Of a stretch of 64,000 nucleotides of DNA, positions 46,101-58,385 are shown piece by piece (within the stretch, counting starts at the first letter, position 1; each line of letters begins with the position of its first letter). Below the pieces are notes generated by a model. The model did not search any database, was not told where the DNA came from, and saw only the letters and a program-made list of their open reading frames with translations. The position numbers were made by a program, and so were the translations under genes. Source of the DNA: Amphirosellinia nigrospora (Eukaryota > Ascomycota > Sordariomycetes > Xylariales > Xylariaceae); contig SCHM01000002.1 in NCBI GenBank assembly GCA_004123355.1, forward strand, positions 5,739,569 to 5,803,568, written 5' to 3'.

Positions 46101-46659
46101 CATTTTATCAACCATTATCGTAGCGAAACCCATGAACGATCAGCAGTTTATCATCAACGGCCTTTCACTTGGGAAAGAGATTATTGGAAACGAGTTAATT
46201 GGTTAAAAAGTGCATGCTTCTTCTCAAGCTGATCAACTAATGGGCTAGAAACTGAAACGTACGTGACTATGTAGTTTATCAGGCATTCCATGTGAACCTG
46301 TTGCGTAGATTTCCCTTTACAACTCGAAAACGAGCTAATTTTCCTGTTGTTAAGATGCTACTTCAAAAAAGGATGCATATATAATCAGCCAAGGAGCAAC
46401 CTACGAATGTGACTGACTTTCGCACAACATCGATAGTCTTTATCTACCTATTCGCTTAGCTTGTGTACGAGATCCTGACATATATTGATTATTTGGATCA
46501 GAGATTAAGCGGCTTCGCGAACTGAGCAATATATTGGTGGATTGATAACAGGAAGCTAGACAATATGACGATAAGATACGTATTTTTTCTACTTCCGATC
46601 TGTGCTATTTGGTCTCATTAGATGATTAGTTACGTTTTATGGCAGACCTAGGAGCTTAG

Positions 46660-46815
46660 GAAAAAGGGGTCGGTCAAAACACGACACAAGCAGAATCAAA
46701 GGAATTTTAAAATCACGATAACACAAACAAATTAAAGTTTAAGCCTTAGTTATTCTTTTCATATTTTTTTATTAGTTTGCTTTATAAATGTTGGTTATTC
46801 GTACTTCATGCGTAT
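46660..46815 (+). repeat. Dispersed repeat family B, copy 3
   Basis: Begins GGGGTCGGTCAAAACACGAC, then AATTAAAGTTTAAGCCTTAG and TGTTGGTTATTCGTAC, matching the minus strand of 8205-8395. A possible further end (GGTCGGGCAAAACGACATCC) lies near 48703. Confidence 0.6.
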
Positions 46816-47816
46816 GGAGTTTTGTTCAGAAGGCCCTCCTTAGGATGTTATTCCTAACAAGGATAATTCATTTAGCGCCTAATTTGACAACTCTAGTGGA
46901 ACGCGCCATTCTGGTTTAAGATTAGACCGTACCCCTAAATGGTCTAACCGGTAAGGGATAAGCTCAGCGCTTACCGCATGTGCGACCCTGCTCGGATGGC
47001 TAAAACGCCTCTCAAACAATCAGGGTCTTCTAAAGAGCTTCAGTTCTATCTAGTTCAAAGCGCATCGGGAGGCAACAAGACTTCAAGTCGCATTTATCTA
47101 TAATAACGGATTTGCATCTTTTCTAAACGAAATTTCAACGGGTTAAAAAGAGACACCAATATTTGAATTCTTATAATTTCTTTTAATGACAAAAAACAAC
47201 AACACTGAACCCAAGCTCGCACTGACCTATACTTATAATATCCCGACCTCATATTCTAGATTCTATCAAGCGAGCAAGGGTTGGTCTCACTGACCGCAGT
47301 TTCGACCCTGATACCCCTTGGACCTTCATTTCACCACTCCCCCTCCCCTGCGCCCGCTTATCCCGACGTCGCAGACGGCCCTGGCGTCCGCCTCAAACGG
47401 GACTCAGGATCGTACCATGGCCAGCGCTCGCTTGGCCGAGCTTAGGGGAAAATCCCAACCTGCGCTCGTGACATGCATGCATGCATGGCAGGTAGCCGCC
47501 CGACTCTGGGTCGAATATCTCCAAACCAGTGACTGTGCAACACATTCTCTTCCCGTTTCCTCTTCTACTTGGATACTTATTATACCTAATTGCCAAGTGT
47601 GATTGATCTACGCTGTGCGTTTGTGTATGTGTGTGTATTCGCTTCTTTCATCTTTACCCGTTACCACGATTTACCTCCAGCTGGTCTGCCGCTTTCAAGC
47701 AACTCGATACGACGTCCACGGCCGTGAATAATACAATAAATACGATATTTACCTACCCATCATCTACTACCTTAACGTTTAATCCGCTACCCCCCCACGA
47801 AAGCAATCAAGACAAG

Positions 47817-48057
47817 ATGAAGGCGACGACGTTCCTCGTGGCTCTCTGCGCCTCTCTCGCCAGCCCGCCGTCGTCATCACCCCGATCACCAAGGACCAGG
47901 TCGTGGATAGGATCGAGGGCGATTGTTTCTTCGGCGTGGCGACGCCTCAGGGTTGCGGGTGAGTTTTCTTGAATTAGCGACTCTTCTACACACGCTTGCC
48001 TCATCTCATACCCATTTCGTTCCGGCTAACGAATGCATCAGGCCTCTACGGGGATAA
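47817..48057 (+). CDS. Small secreted protein (candidate effector-like)
   Basis: The ATG at 47817 opens a clear signal peptide, MKATTFLVALCASLAS. After a one-base frame change near 47865 the mature part reads VVITPITKDQVVDRIEGDCF and FGVATPQGCG. A GT-AG intron (47959-48041) is followed by a short last exon ending PLRG and TAA. The mature protein would be about 40 residues with two cysteines (DCF and GCG), which could form one disulfide bond. I recognise no family. The gene borders a repeat-rich region, a common setting for fast-evolving secreted proteins. It could also be a truncated copy of a larger protein. Confidence 0.45.
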
Positions 48058-49209
48058 TCGACCATCACCAAAGACTTCGTAGCGCGGATTGGTGTGATGT
48101 GCGCTGCATTCGGCATGAAGCTGTCAGCTTTTATTTCAGCGGCATCGCCAGACCATAACTTCCATCTACGTCAGTGCAACGAGATACCGGGACCAGGTCA
48201 TCGCACTACGATGTTGAACGCAAACCATTAGACGACTCAAAACTCATCGCCCAGGCCCATCTGGCTCAGCACTCATAGTCACATTCATGTTCATAATAAT
48301 TCTACCAAGATGAAACGGCCTATTTAAAGAAAGCGAAGCGAAGCGAAGCAGTGCGTGCGTGCGTGCGATAGGGAAACTGTATAGCCGGCGTGTTGGGGTT
48401 TGTTTATCTTATCAATATATATTCATTCACACTTGCGTTCACCAGACGGCGATGTTGAAATTTCTAGACAACAATATAACCGTGAAAAAGCGACCATAAT
48501 TGATGTGTGATTGAATCTTTAAAATCTGAAAATAGAGTAAGCCAAATATATAGTGCACGACTAGCTGAAGATTCTGCGTCCGTTTGGAGGTACATTGTGA
48601 TCCGGCTGCCGGGCGCGGCCGGTTGTAGATTAGCATTCGATGTTTCAGCTATTCATCGAAAACTCATTAAACCGATCTGAATAGAGACGGTTTAGCTTCG
48701 AAGGCGTGGTCGGGCAAAACGACATCCAATAATAAAAGGATCAAAGGTAAAAAGAAGAACCCCAGAATTAAGCTTGGCAAACCCGGACCCTTTGATGCTG
48801 CGAGTGCGGGTTACCTGCTGCCAAGAATATGTACGGGCACATTAGCATGGTCGCAGAACCACATGGGAAGCGAATTGAGACATGTAGGTAACGCACTTTC
48901 TACACCAATTTCAACTAAACTACGCTTCGTAAGCCGCTGACTGGTAATGCCATACTACCCATGACGCTTTTTGATGCTCGCCTATCCGCAGTCTCGATAT
49001 TAAACCTGTATCCAATACAATAAAGCCCGATAGCGCTCATGCGTTGGCGCAACGGTGAGGTATGATGATAAATGATGCTTTAAGACCAAACGCCCCAAGT
49101 ATGCTTGTACACAAAAAAAGAGCAAAAACGATGATTTCCAATGATGATCCCTCGAAGCCTGATATGCTGATGATGATTCTTCCTCCAACTCGGCCTTTGC
49201 GAATTTTCT
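48058..49209. other. Intergenic region
   Basis: No gene is supported. It includes a microsatellite (GCGAA and GTGC units near 48335-48368) and a possible family B end near 48703. The right part should be the 3' flank of the transporter gene. Confidence 0.5.
48335..48370. repeat. Compound microsatellite
   Basis: AGCGA repeats about three times followed by GTGC repeated about four times, in a non-coding stretch. Confidence 0.7.
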
Positions 49210-50568
49210 TCACACGGCATCGTGAGCATCGCTGACGCCATCGGACCCGTTTTCTGGGCTCTGTGCCCGGGAATAAATGCTGAATTGGTAGAAGATGATG
49301 AAATCTTCGACGATTGTACCCAGCGATCCAATCAACCACGGCGTAGCTTTGATCAAGTACTCGGATTCCTGAGAGTAGGAGAAGACACTCAAGCCATAGG
49401 TTAGATTGCCAGTCAGAGAAAACAAGAAGAATAGCAGCGCAAGACCTAGCCAATGTCAGCACTCCCAAGATTCACCAAGGATGCACGAGACCTTACCCTC
49501 GCAAGATTTCTCTCGGTAGTTTTTAATGATCTGTGGGATTCGAGCGCTGTGCTTTTGTTAGCCGACATTTGGGTAAGTTCTGCGCTAGTTGACATACCAC
49601 AAGTAGCAAAGCGCGCTGGCGTAACCCAGAACTATGCCACTCATGCCCGCTGGTGAATTGGGATCCGGCACATCGGCGTTATCAGGTTTATCCCACGCCC
49701 CAACACGATATGAGACAAACCAGCCTGCAGCGCCAACTAGATAAATAGCAAGATGGCCAAAGTATTGTTCAGCCATGAGCTGCTGTTCGAGGGGTCGTCC
49801 TCGTTCGACACAACACGCTTAATGGCATCGGGGTTCGACTGCTCGTGGGGCGGAGTACTGGGTTTGCGAGTTTGGTGAGCTCGTCGAGTTTCGTCGTAGC
49901 AAAGGCTGATCTTCCGACACCTCGGAGTGGGCAGAGGAACGTCTTCGTCGTCGAGCGCTGCGGGCATTGCGCACGTTGTAGTATATGCATTGGGTGATGA
50001 GAATGAGGTCGGAGATGCAGAAGTAGCCTGCTAACGCTGTAGCGGTAGGGGCGAGACCGGTCACAAGAGCGCCTGGACAGGGAATCCCTGTGTTAGCTTG
50101 GGAGTCTGGATTGACCGACACACTGGCGTAACAAAACTCAACAAGACAGCCGAGGATAGCTTTGCGACAAGCCGGCATCGGAGACAAGACTCGCAAGATT
50201 CGGTAGTTTGGCTGGTTTGTGAAGACAAATAATCGATGGAACGTACCACTTAGATTAGTCACATCACCAAATAGCCAGATAGCTAGGAATCCCATAGACA
50301 ACCCTTCCGCGCTCTTGGTTTTGAAGTTTGTGATGAGCTGAGGGATCTGTCATAGTACAAGAGCGTTAGCCGGAGAGGGACGGGTGACACAGTTCGTTCA
50401 AGTCTTGTTCGTGTGGTGTGACCATACCAGCAAGCAAATCCATGCCGTCAAGCTCACGCTGCCAAAGATGCCCGAGAGAGCCTCGTTGACTGAGAGACCT
50501 TGCAACATGGTGTTGGAGACTTGGATCTCTAGGTTGGATATGGGCGGAAAGGCAGAGAGCGGGAGCAT
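49210..50568 (-). CDS. PQ-loop vacuolar basic amino-acid transporter (Ypq1/PQLC2-like)
   Basis: Two PQ-loop motifs are present: IPQLITNFKTKSAEGLSMGF and, at the other end, IPQIIKNYREKSCEGLALLF. Between and around them are about seven transmembrane helices, for example LTGLAPTATALAGYFCISDL-type text and LVGAAGWFVSYRVG, with a cytosolic loop rich in Arg/Ser that contains EDQPLL, a dileucine-type sorting signal. Ypq1-family proteins carry lysine, arginine or histidine across the vacuolar (lysosomal) membrane. Exon 1 runs from the ATG at 50568 (MLPLSAFPPISNLEIQVSN) to 50428, exon 2 50247-50346, exon 3 from 50072; further introns lie near 49590-49640 and 49447-49497. One frame change near 49850 sits in a C run, where one extra C restores HEQSNPDAIKRVV. 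Confidence 0.87.
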
Positions 50569-51971
50569 TTTCATATTCGAAGAGCCGCTATGGCAGCGGG
50601 GGACAAGCTGTATGTATACCTGTATGAGGAGGATAAGAGCACAATCATGTGGGCTGGCTGGCTTAGATAGGCAGGCTATTATCGGAGAAAGGATAGATGA
50701 GGGTCACCTGAAAGGATAGTGTGTAACTATTAGACTACCTAGCGGGCAGGTACCTGAACAATACACTACTACTTACGCCTTAGCAAAGTGGGTGGTGTCG
50801 TTCATGGGGTGGGCTAGTGTAAGTGTTTTCTTATCTTTCGACATTCCTATCTTTCAACTCACACTGCAGCCCAGAGATAAGGAAGATGCTGTGGAACGTG
50901 GTGCAGCTGCGCGCATGCCGTACCGAAATGAGACTAGCGCTGATTCGATGGTGCTACCTACAGTTCCCGAGATATGATGTGCGATTATCTTTCTCTCTTG
51001 AGGTAACCTTCTGTCATCTTTAGGTAGCTGGATTGAGTTGAATTTTGCCTCTTCTTTTTGGTGTTGATCAATTGCTGTTAGCCTGGATAGCCGCAGGACG
51101 CTTGTTCAAAATAGCACGGGCATATCGTGCATGCGCAGCGAATAACGTTAGGGCGCATGCTGCAAACCAGCTGAGAAGCCTTGCCGTGACGTCGTCTGCA
51201 ACAAGGGGGCCCCTGTTCGCAGGTTGCAGTTACAACTTCTTGGTATGCACCTATAAAAATTACCTACAGTACAGTACCTAGGCCTGCAGTAGGTATGTCC
51301 GTTGCCGGCTCGCTCCACTAGGTATACCCGCTCAGACCCGCTCTTGGACTGCTATATGATGAAGTGAAGATGCGGTGAAATATCCACCAACTGCCCAATC
51401 TTGATGTCTTTGTGTCCTTCATGCTCCAGCAATACAATCATCAATAGCTGAGATATTTCGGCGTATGCATGCGTGACTGCAGTACTAGGTACCGTTGCAA
51501 TATCGCATGTATACAAAGTCTTCAGGGAACTTTAGAACGTGCGATTCAACAAGCAAATCAAATACTACCTCAAATCTCGATTGATACCAACGGGAATTAT
51601 GAAGTAGCATAGATATATCCACTAGAAAATGAGTCAACTAGTCTAGTCAGCATAACCGCAGTAGACCAGCTGTGTCAGCTGAGCCCTGGGGCTTAGAACG
51701 AATGGGACACGCGCCCGAGTCACGCACGTTCCCTTGCCAACCACCACACCTCAACTTCAACCAATGAAGGTGCGCCAGGAGGGCACCTCCAAACGCGCAA
51801 ATGGCTTCATAACGTAGCCGCAGCTACTACCCTCTACAACGAAACTTAGCTTAGCATCTCTAAATTTGTAAAAAATTTGAGCATAATAGCAGCGAGGTGC
51901 GCTTGATTGATTTAGCGCTTGTGATCTCAAAAACTATAATTTAGAAAGTGGTGTTGTGAGACAAGCCGACC
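50569..51971. other. Divergent intergenic region
   Basis: Upstream regions of the transporter and of the nuclease gene. Frames up to about 78 codons are present with no domain. No repeat copy is recognised. Confidence 0.5.
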
Positions 51972-53127
51972 ATGCGCCTCGATACCAGAGCCCTCTTTCT
52001 GGGCGCTTCAGTCTTACCTGGGGCTATCGCCTGGGGTAGTAAGTGCAGCAGCCGAACCATCCGTCGAGATCCCAACGCGCAACGCGAGGTTTGCTAATTG
52101 CGGCGATGCGACGGGGTAGGTCTGGGTCATATCACGATAGCCTACATCGCCAGCAGCTTTGTCAGTGAAGACACGACGACGTATTTCCAGGAGGTGCTGC
52201 GCAACGACACAGAGCACTACCTCGCTGGCGTGGCGACGTGGGCCGACAGCATCCGATATACGAAATGGGTCGCTTCACCAAGAACTTTCACTTTATTGAT
52301 GCAAAAGACGACCCGCCCACGTATTGCGGCGTTGATTTCAAGCGGGATTGCGATGGTTGTGTCGTCAGTTCGCTTCAGAATTACACGTCGCAACTGCTGG
52401 ATTCGACATTATGGCCTTGGCGGCGGAACCAGGCCGCTAAGTTTGTCATTCATTTCGTCGGCGATATTCATCAACCGCTGCACGTGGAAAACGTTGCGCA
52501 GGGGGGCAATGGTATTCATGTGAATTGGGAAGGGCATGAATTCAATCGTAAGATCCCCCTGGTTTTGTTATGAATTCTTCCTGCCCTCAGCCGAAGCAGT
52601 ACTCCTGCATTAAGAGCAGAGCCAATAAGTCCAGTATCTAACCCCATCATATAGTGCATCATGTGTGGGATTCGAGCATCGCAGAAAAGATGCTAGGGGG
52701 CAATCGAAGGAAGCCTTATGATAACGCATTCCGATGGGCTACAAACCTCACGGACGAGATCAAGTCTGGAAAATATCTAACAGCGAGGGCATCGTGGGTT
52801 GACGGATTGTTTCTTGATGATCCCGTCGCGACATCTATGGTTTGGGCAAACGAATCCAATGCCTACGTCTGTTCCCACGGTGAGTGGCTGAGTCTATTCT
52901 GAATCGTTTCTACGCAAGAGTTTAGTAACTGATATGATTCCACTCCATTAGTTTTCCCCGAAGGCCCTGCAGCTATCGCAGGGCAGGAACTCGCGGGCGA
53001 GTACTTTGAGAAAGCGGCGCCTGTCATCGAATTGCAAGTCGCAAAAGCAGGCTACCGGCTTGCCGCATGGTTAGACCTTATTGCTGAGAGGATGGCGGGG
53101 GCTAAGGAGGATCTGGGCGAGTTGTAA
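51972..53127 (+). CDS. Secreted S1/P1-type nuclease
   Basis: A signal peptide (MRLDTRALFLGASVLPGAIA) is cut just before WGSLGH, so the mature protein begins with the Trp whose amino group and carbonyl bind zinc in this family. Further zinc-site motifs are ATWADSIR, FHFIDAKDDPP, FVIHFVGDIHQPLHVE, GGNGIHVNW and LHHVWDSSI. S1/P1 nucleases cut single-stranded DNA and RNA outside the cell and remove 3'-phosphate from 3'-nucleotides. Exons: 51972-52038, 52120-52547, 52655-52879, 52952-53127, all with GT-AG introns. One frame change near 52268 falls in a G run, and one added G gives KWGRFTKNF. Length is about 299 residues, as expected. Confidence 0.92.
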
Positions 53128-56100
53128 CAGGCGCCTCTATTACTATATCAGTCTAGGCAGGTTGCCAAAGAGATCTCTTGTAGGCGAGCCACGCCGCACC
53201 GGTTGAGGATATTTCTAACAAGGGAGAAATCGATTGTACCGAGTTGACCTTGAGAGATAACCATATCCTTGCTCATCTTCGAGGTACCTTGATGAACTAG
53301 GAACGCGGCATTGGGAGAAGGGATAGAAACTGAAGCCAGGTGATAGGATTCTGTCATCTCTGCAACGCATCAGCAGTCCACTTTGTAAGGTATTTCTTAC
53401 GATACCCAACATTCATCCGAAACCGACTTGCGATGTTAGAGACTAGATGTGGCTTGAATCATCCGTCTGTTTCTCAGTAGAAAACGGCAGGTAGATAGGA
53501 TAGATAAGGTATGTGAGACAGTCAAACACCTCGAAAGAAGGCGCTTGATACCGAAACAATAGCTTGACTTCGAGTTGCGAGCCGGTACCGATCCTGTCAT
53601 CTGAATATTGATCAGATTCACGCAGGGGTCTAGTACTAAACAAAGATGAGCGAACAGCGTTGCTTGCAGTGTAAATTCGATGAAGATGGTAACCTTGAAC
53701 GATTAGCGAGTGTACGCTATGCTACGGTCAGCGAGATTGTTGAGAGCCGTATCCCGCAATTGGTTTAAGCAGGTCACGGGTAGGGGCTATAGTTTCACCC
53801 TACGTTTGGGATAGCCTAATGACCCAAGCAATTAGTCGCCGAGGCTGAAATTTACAATACATGTATGGCGACTATTGAGAATAATATCGCGGCCTATAAT
53901 GTGCTCACAAGCTGACTTACATTGAATATGGAGAAATGACCGGTTTTAATGACCCGTATTGCATCTATCTTGCCAGCATTGGTCCAGATAATTTGAGTTG
54001 CAATAGGGGTCGCATACTGCTTATTTGGGTGAAAGGACCATTAGCGAGATCTGGGGTGTTCGTTTGCTAGTTCGGGTGAACGAGCCGAGCAACAAGGGTA
54101 CCTGGCGAGCTGCGAGATGAAGGAACCAAGGAGGCTGAGCACCCTCTGGCTGATATACGCTGTATCTACTATGTGTGTAGAGGCGCGAGGAGCTTCGCCG
54201 GAGATAGTGCGGATTAAGCAACCACGAGGGTTTCACCCACCTGACACTAAATACCCCGATACCATATGCGGCAGCCCAAGCCAGCAGACGTTGAGTGATG
54301 TCTCGTAGGGCAAGACAGCAAAGCTAAATCGTCCCGTAAGCCTGGTTGAGAGGTGGAGTTGTAGAACAACACACATATTGATGTTTTCGTGGTGTGATAT
54401 CAATGTAGTCCCGATTCGATACACGTCACAACAGCTGCGAGAGATGGCAAAAAGTCACGGTCCAGCACGTCAGGCGCAGGTCCCAATAAAAAGAAACAGG
54501 AAATACCATCTCTCATCACATCACCATTCCAGAACGCTTTGCGGAATATGATTCGGGTTAGTGCATCCGGTTTGACCGCCGTGGCTACCATATATGGCGG
54601 ACGGTGTCCGCAGCTTGAACATGTTTTGGCCTCGATAGATAGCTATACGGCACGGCCGGGAGGTCGAGGCACCGTCGATCTCATGTCTGGGCAGTCAATC
54701 ATTGAGCTATATTTTGGAACAAGGTACAGAGAGCCTAATTGGGCGCGTGGCTGTCACTCGGCTGTCACTATGTAGAATCGACGAGGGTCAGAGCAGGCGC
54801 CAAGTTTCGCAATTTAGGATGGCATTCTGTGAAGAAGACCTGACAAGGGGGAGCAAACAAGTTTCCGACCGGCTTTTGGGTGTCCCAGCGATCGACGGCA
54901 GCGATAATCGACAGAACGCCAAGAGACCGATCGCTTTGCGGATGTGTGGTAGAAACAAAGATGTATCTGCCACCGTGAAGCCAGGTAAAAATGCCCTAAT
55001 TCTGACTATGAAGGGAGTGAAGGGAGGGAAGTGAAGCAAGCTATGAGGTCACATCGCTAGGCGCCGTACCTGCAGAAAGCTGCGAGGTTCTTCAGGGCGT
55101 TTTGCGTCAGAGCCCCCTGTATGAGACGCTATAGCCGGGGAGTGGCGTCTTCTGGTTGGCTCACCACATGGATAGTGGGTCCGCCCAGGCAGATCTGCGA
55201 CGTCCAGAGCCTCAAGACAACTCCTATGTTCTCCAACCCCAGATACCCACAAGAACACCAAAATAAGTGCTCATGGTAAGTACTCAACGGACGCCGGATC
55301 TCGGCAATCGATAAGCTAGCCCCTGCTGCGGGGACATTCCCTCACCCCTCCTTTCTTCCTCTAATTTGTACATTAGTTGCTTAGACCAGGATACTACATT
55401 AACCCTGCGTCAACAAATGTTCCAATATCAATACGAAGTTGACAGCTCGCCGCGCCAGGCACCAGCTACACTGCTTACATACATCGCTCCTTGGGATCGC
55501 CAGTATCATTGTATTCAAATCATAATGCTACCTACCGGTAGGATCAACTCCTGTCTAATCTAGAGCTTCCTATCCTAACTAATGCAAGCAACGCTGCACC
55601 ATTGTGTAGTTGTTGCTGGTCCTGTAGCAGCCAATGCTTGCCAAGTGGCTAGGTAGTATTGATTAATGATCGGATTTTCTGAATTCGACGTCTTGGGACC
55701 AATCATCAGATAATATAGTATTCTGTTGTTCATGTCCATGATACATGCCGTCTGATATCTCCATCTTAGCTTCACAAACCAACCAAGTAGTCCCCAGCCG
55801 CCCAGGCTCGCCGATGCTTCGATTGGCCCAAGCCGAAGGGACTGCACTAACCCAGTGTAGAAAATTCCCTACTTCGTACATATAGACGAGATTCAATTAA
55901 GCTCGCGCAACCCTGTTCAGTCTGATGCAGCTTGGGCTTCGAGAGAACGCCTCCCGCCCTACCCCCTGTTCAGACCCTGTTCCTATAATGCTCCTATAAC
56001 CCCCAGGATGAAGACTCCTTGGCGGACCCTGTCATTTGCTCGCTTCAACCGCTGTGGTAGTGTCTGCCATTTTGTTTTGGATGTGTGGATATGGCTCCTT

Positions 56101-56499
56101 TCAAGTCCCTGACCTGCGTCCTGCTGCGCTCGTCCCTGGTCTCAAGCATTAGCCGTCCGAGGAGAGGCCTGGTAGCCATGCCTCGACGGGCATATAAGAG
56201 AAAAGTCTTGGCCGTCCATCTCGAATCGTTTTAATTCAAACCAGTTCTCTTCTTCAAGTTGTTTCCTTACTTCGGATTCCTATCCTTCCCTTCTCCCCTG
56301 AAGAATGCGCTGGTAGTGTGTCTTGTTCATTCGTTCCTTTCTACAGCTATCTGATTAGCCTACTTCGATTCACTGTCTGTGACACATTCTTTTTTTCAAC
56401 TTCGAAAACGGTCTGGAACCATTTCTACAGCACTTCAGTTCTCGCCTCCGAACCAGAATAATAGAAGGACTTGTCGTCGTCACATCAATCTTGCAAACA
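53128..56499. other. Long intergenic region
   Basis: About 3.4 kb. Several open frames at 54.0-55.3 kb lie end to end on the minus strand, some with hydrophobic stretches, but I recognise no family and no splice pattern. The last 450 bases are C/T-rich and contain the promoter of the next gene. Confidence 0.4.
56193..56200 (+). promoter_or_regulatory. TATA box upstream of the secreted Asn/Gly/Gln-rich protein
   Basis: TATAAGAG lies about 300 bases upstream of the ATG at 56500, followed by a long pyrimidine-rich leader. This suggests a highly expressed gene with a long 5' untranslated region. Confidence 0.45.
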
Positions 56500-58385
56500 T
56501 GCAGACCAAGAACATCCTTGTCGGGCTTCTGAGCCTTACGGCTATTGCCGAAGCTTCTGCTATTCACCGTCCATTTGATAGTGTTTTGACTCGCCGGGGA
56601 CTTCGATCGCTCCAAAGTCGGCAGGATGTCCAAGCCGAGAAATTCGGCAGTTAGTACTCATTGGTTTATGAACATAGAAACAACAAGCTAACCAGATACC
56701 ACAGATGGCCGCGGGCAAGGTGGTTTCGGCGGTGGCCAAGGTCAAAACCAAGGTCAGGGTCAGAACCAAGGTCAGGGTCAGACCCAAAACCAAGGACAGA
56801 CCCAAAACAGCAAGTTCCCTTTCTTTAAAAACTCGCCGTCAATATACTAACAGCGCCATCAGACCAGGGCAACGGCCAAAACAACAACCAGGGCAACACC
56901 GGCAATAGTAAGCCAGAAGATTTTTAGGAGATGTATTCTAGTCAGTGGTAAAGGATTCACTAACGTCATTATAGACAACCAGGCTTCTCTTACCCTGAAC
57001 GCGAATGCTGTTCAGACGGGATCAGCTTCGGACGGCGACCCGGACGTGGCGAGTGGCGAGGCAGCTTCTAAAACGTAAGCGAAAGATATCGGCAAATCAA
57101 AAGCATGATCTAACACGATTTAGGGATAACGCCAACTTCATCAACTTCTGCTCAGGTAAAGACCTAACCAACGGTCTCCAGAAGACAGGAGGTTCTTGTA
57201 ACGGTGTTGGTAAGTTGAAGCCACTCTCCACCCACCATGTAGCTTGAATCTTAACACCTTGTAATGGGTAACATTCCGGCGAAGACCAACATGGTTTCCA
57301 GCGTTTTTGAACCCACAGAACAACGACGACATCGCAGCCAATCAGGACTTCCAAATCCAGAGTTCAAGTCGCCAACTTCGCCCCCGGCACTTTCACCAAT
57401 GCCGATACCACATACACACTGCCCCTCAAGACTTGATGGTCCGGTAACATTATTGGCCACACCCACGTAACTGTTCAGGACCTGGGTAACCTCTAAACCC
57501 TACCACGCTCTCGATGCGAGCACGTCGTCTTCTTCAAGGGTATCAATGACGCCGGAAATGGCAAGGGTCTTCTCTCCGCAGCTGTCGACGGTGGCCTTCC
57601 TGCCGGTAACTACCGTCTCTGCAGCATGTCTTCTGCTGCCAACCATCAACCCGTGATCATGCCTGTCGCCCAGCGTGGTGTCAGGATGACTGCGTCCGCT
57701 TTACAGGTTTGTGCTCGAGATTTGTTCACTAGCCTCGTTTACATTCGCTTTCCCATATCGCACTATTTTGGGAACTGGTCACTAACTAACAGGTCTAGTC
57801 GCGGCGGCACTGGTAACAATGGTAACAATGGCCAGAACGCCAACAACGGCCAGAATGCCAACAACGGCCAGAATGCCACAATGTCAGAACGCCAACAATG
57901 GTCAGAATGCCAACAACGGCCAAAACGCCAATAACGGCCAGAATGCCAACAATGGCCAAAAGCCAATAATGGCCAGAATGCCAACAATGGCCAAAACGCC
58001 ATAATGGCCAGAATGCCAACAATGGTCAGAACGGTCAAAATGGCCAGAATGGTCAAAATGGTGGATTCGGTGGTCAGAATGGGCAGAACCAGGGACAGAA
58101 CAGTAATAGCTCAAACGGGACACAACCCGACAATAATCAAGCTAACAACTCGCAGAATAGCGGCGCTTTAGGCGGCATAACTGCCCCGCGGTCACCAACT
58201 CGGGTGACTCTTCGACCCTTTTCGTCAACGGGAACACCTTTGTTAACCAAGGAGCCGCGATCCAACGCAGCTGTGACATACAGAATAATGCCTGCTCCGA
58301 CGCCGCCAATGCTGGACAAACTACATTCTCGATAGGCGATTGCCAAAAGCAACAACAACAGTGTCTTGCATCTGCCGGACAATAA
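56500..58385 (+). CDS. Secreted conserved fungal protein with Asn/Gly/Gln-rich repeats
   Basis: The signal peptide is MQTKNILVGLLSLTAIAEAS. A first low-complexity segment (GQGQNQGQGQNQGQGQTQNQ) precedes the conserved domain: NANAVQTGSASDGDPDVASG, NFINFCSGKDLTNGLQKTGG, NIPAKTNMVSS, GHTHVTVQDLG, FKGINDAGNGKGLLSAAVDG and LPAGNYRVCSMSSAANHQPV. After an intron (about 57710-57793) comes a tandem NGQNAN repeat, then a Cys-containing tail (RSCDIQNNACSDAANAGQTT, GDCQKQQQQCLASAGQ) and TAA. I know this domain from many secreted proteins of plant-associated and soil ascomycetes, sometimes mislabelled as a ribosomal protein; function is unproven, a surface or wall role is inferred. Introns include 56650-56704. 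Frame changes occur near 56820, 57300-57500 and 58170. The carrier of the repeat may vary in length between strains. Confidence 0.72.
57805..58075 (+). repeat. 18-base coding minisatellite (NNGQNA)n
   Basis: About 14 units of AACAACGGCCAGAATGCC or close variants lie head to tail, encoding Asn-Asn-Gly-Gln-Asn-Ala. Units near the 3' end change to AATGGTCAGAACGGTCAA. A few units have lost a base or more, so the frame drifts inside the array. Confidence 0.85.

Larger units (their letters stand above)
44335..47816. other. Gene-poor AT-rich region with dispersed repeats
   Basis: About 3.5 kb with only short frames and no domain. It contains copies of families A and B. Low-complexity tracts (ATGCATGCATGCATG near 47470 and GTGTGTATGTGTGTG near 47620) lie close to the next gene. 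Confidence 0.55.

Noticed and set aside
46920-46995. A possible tRNA-like stretch (GGTCTAACCGGTAAGGG...)
   Set aside because: No matching acceptor stem or T loop could be drawn.
54702-55034. A 110-codon frame on the plus strand
   Set aside because: No recognisable family, and it overlaps an equally long frame on the other strand.
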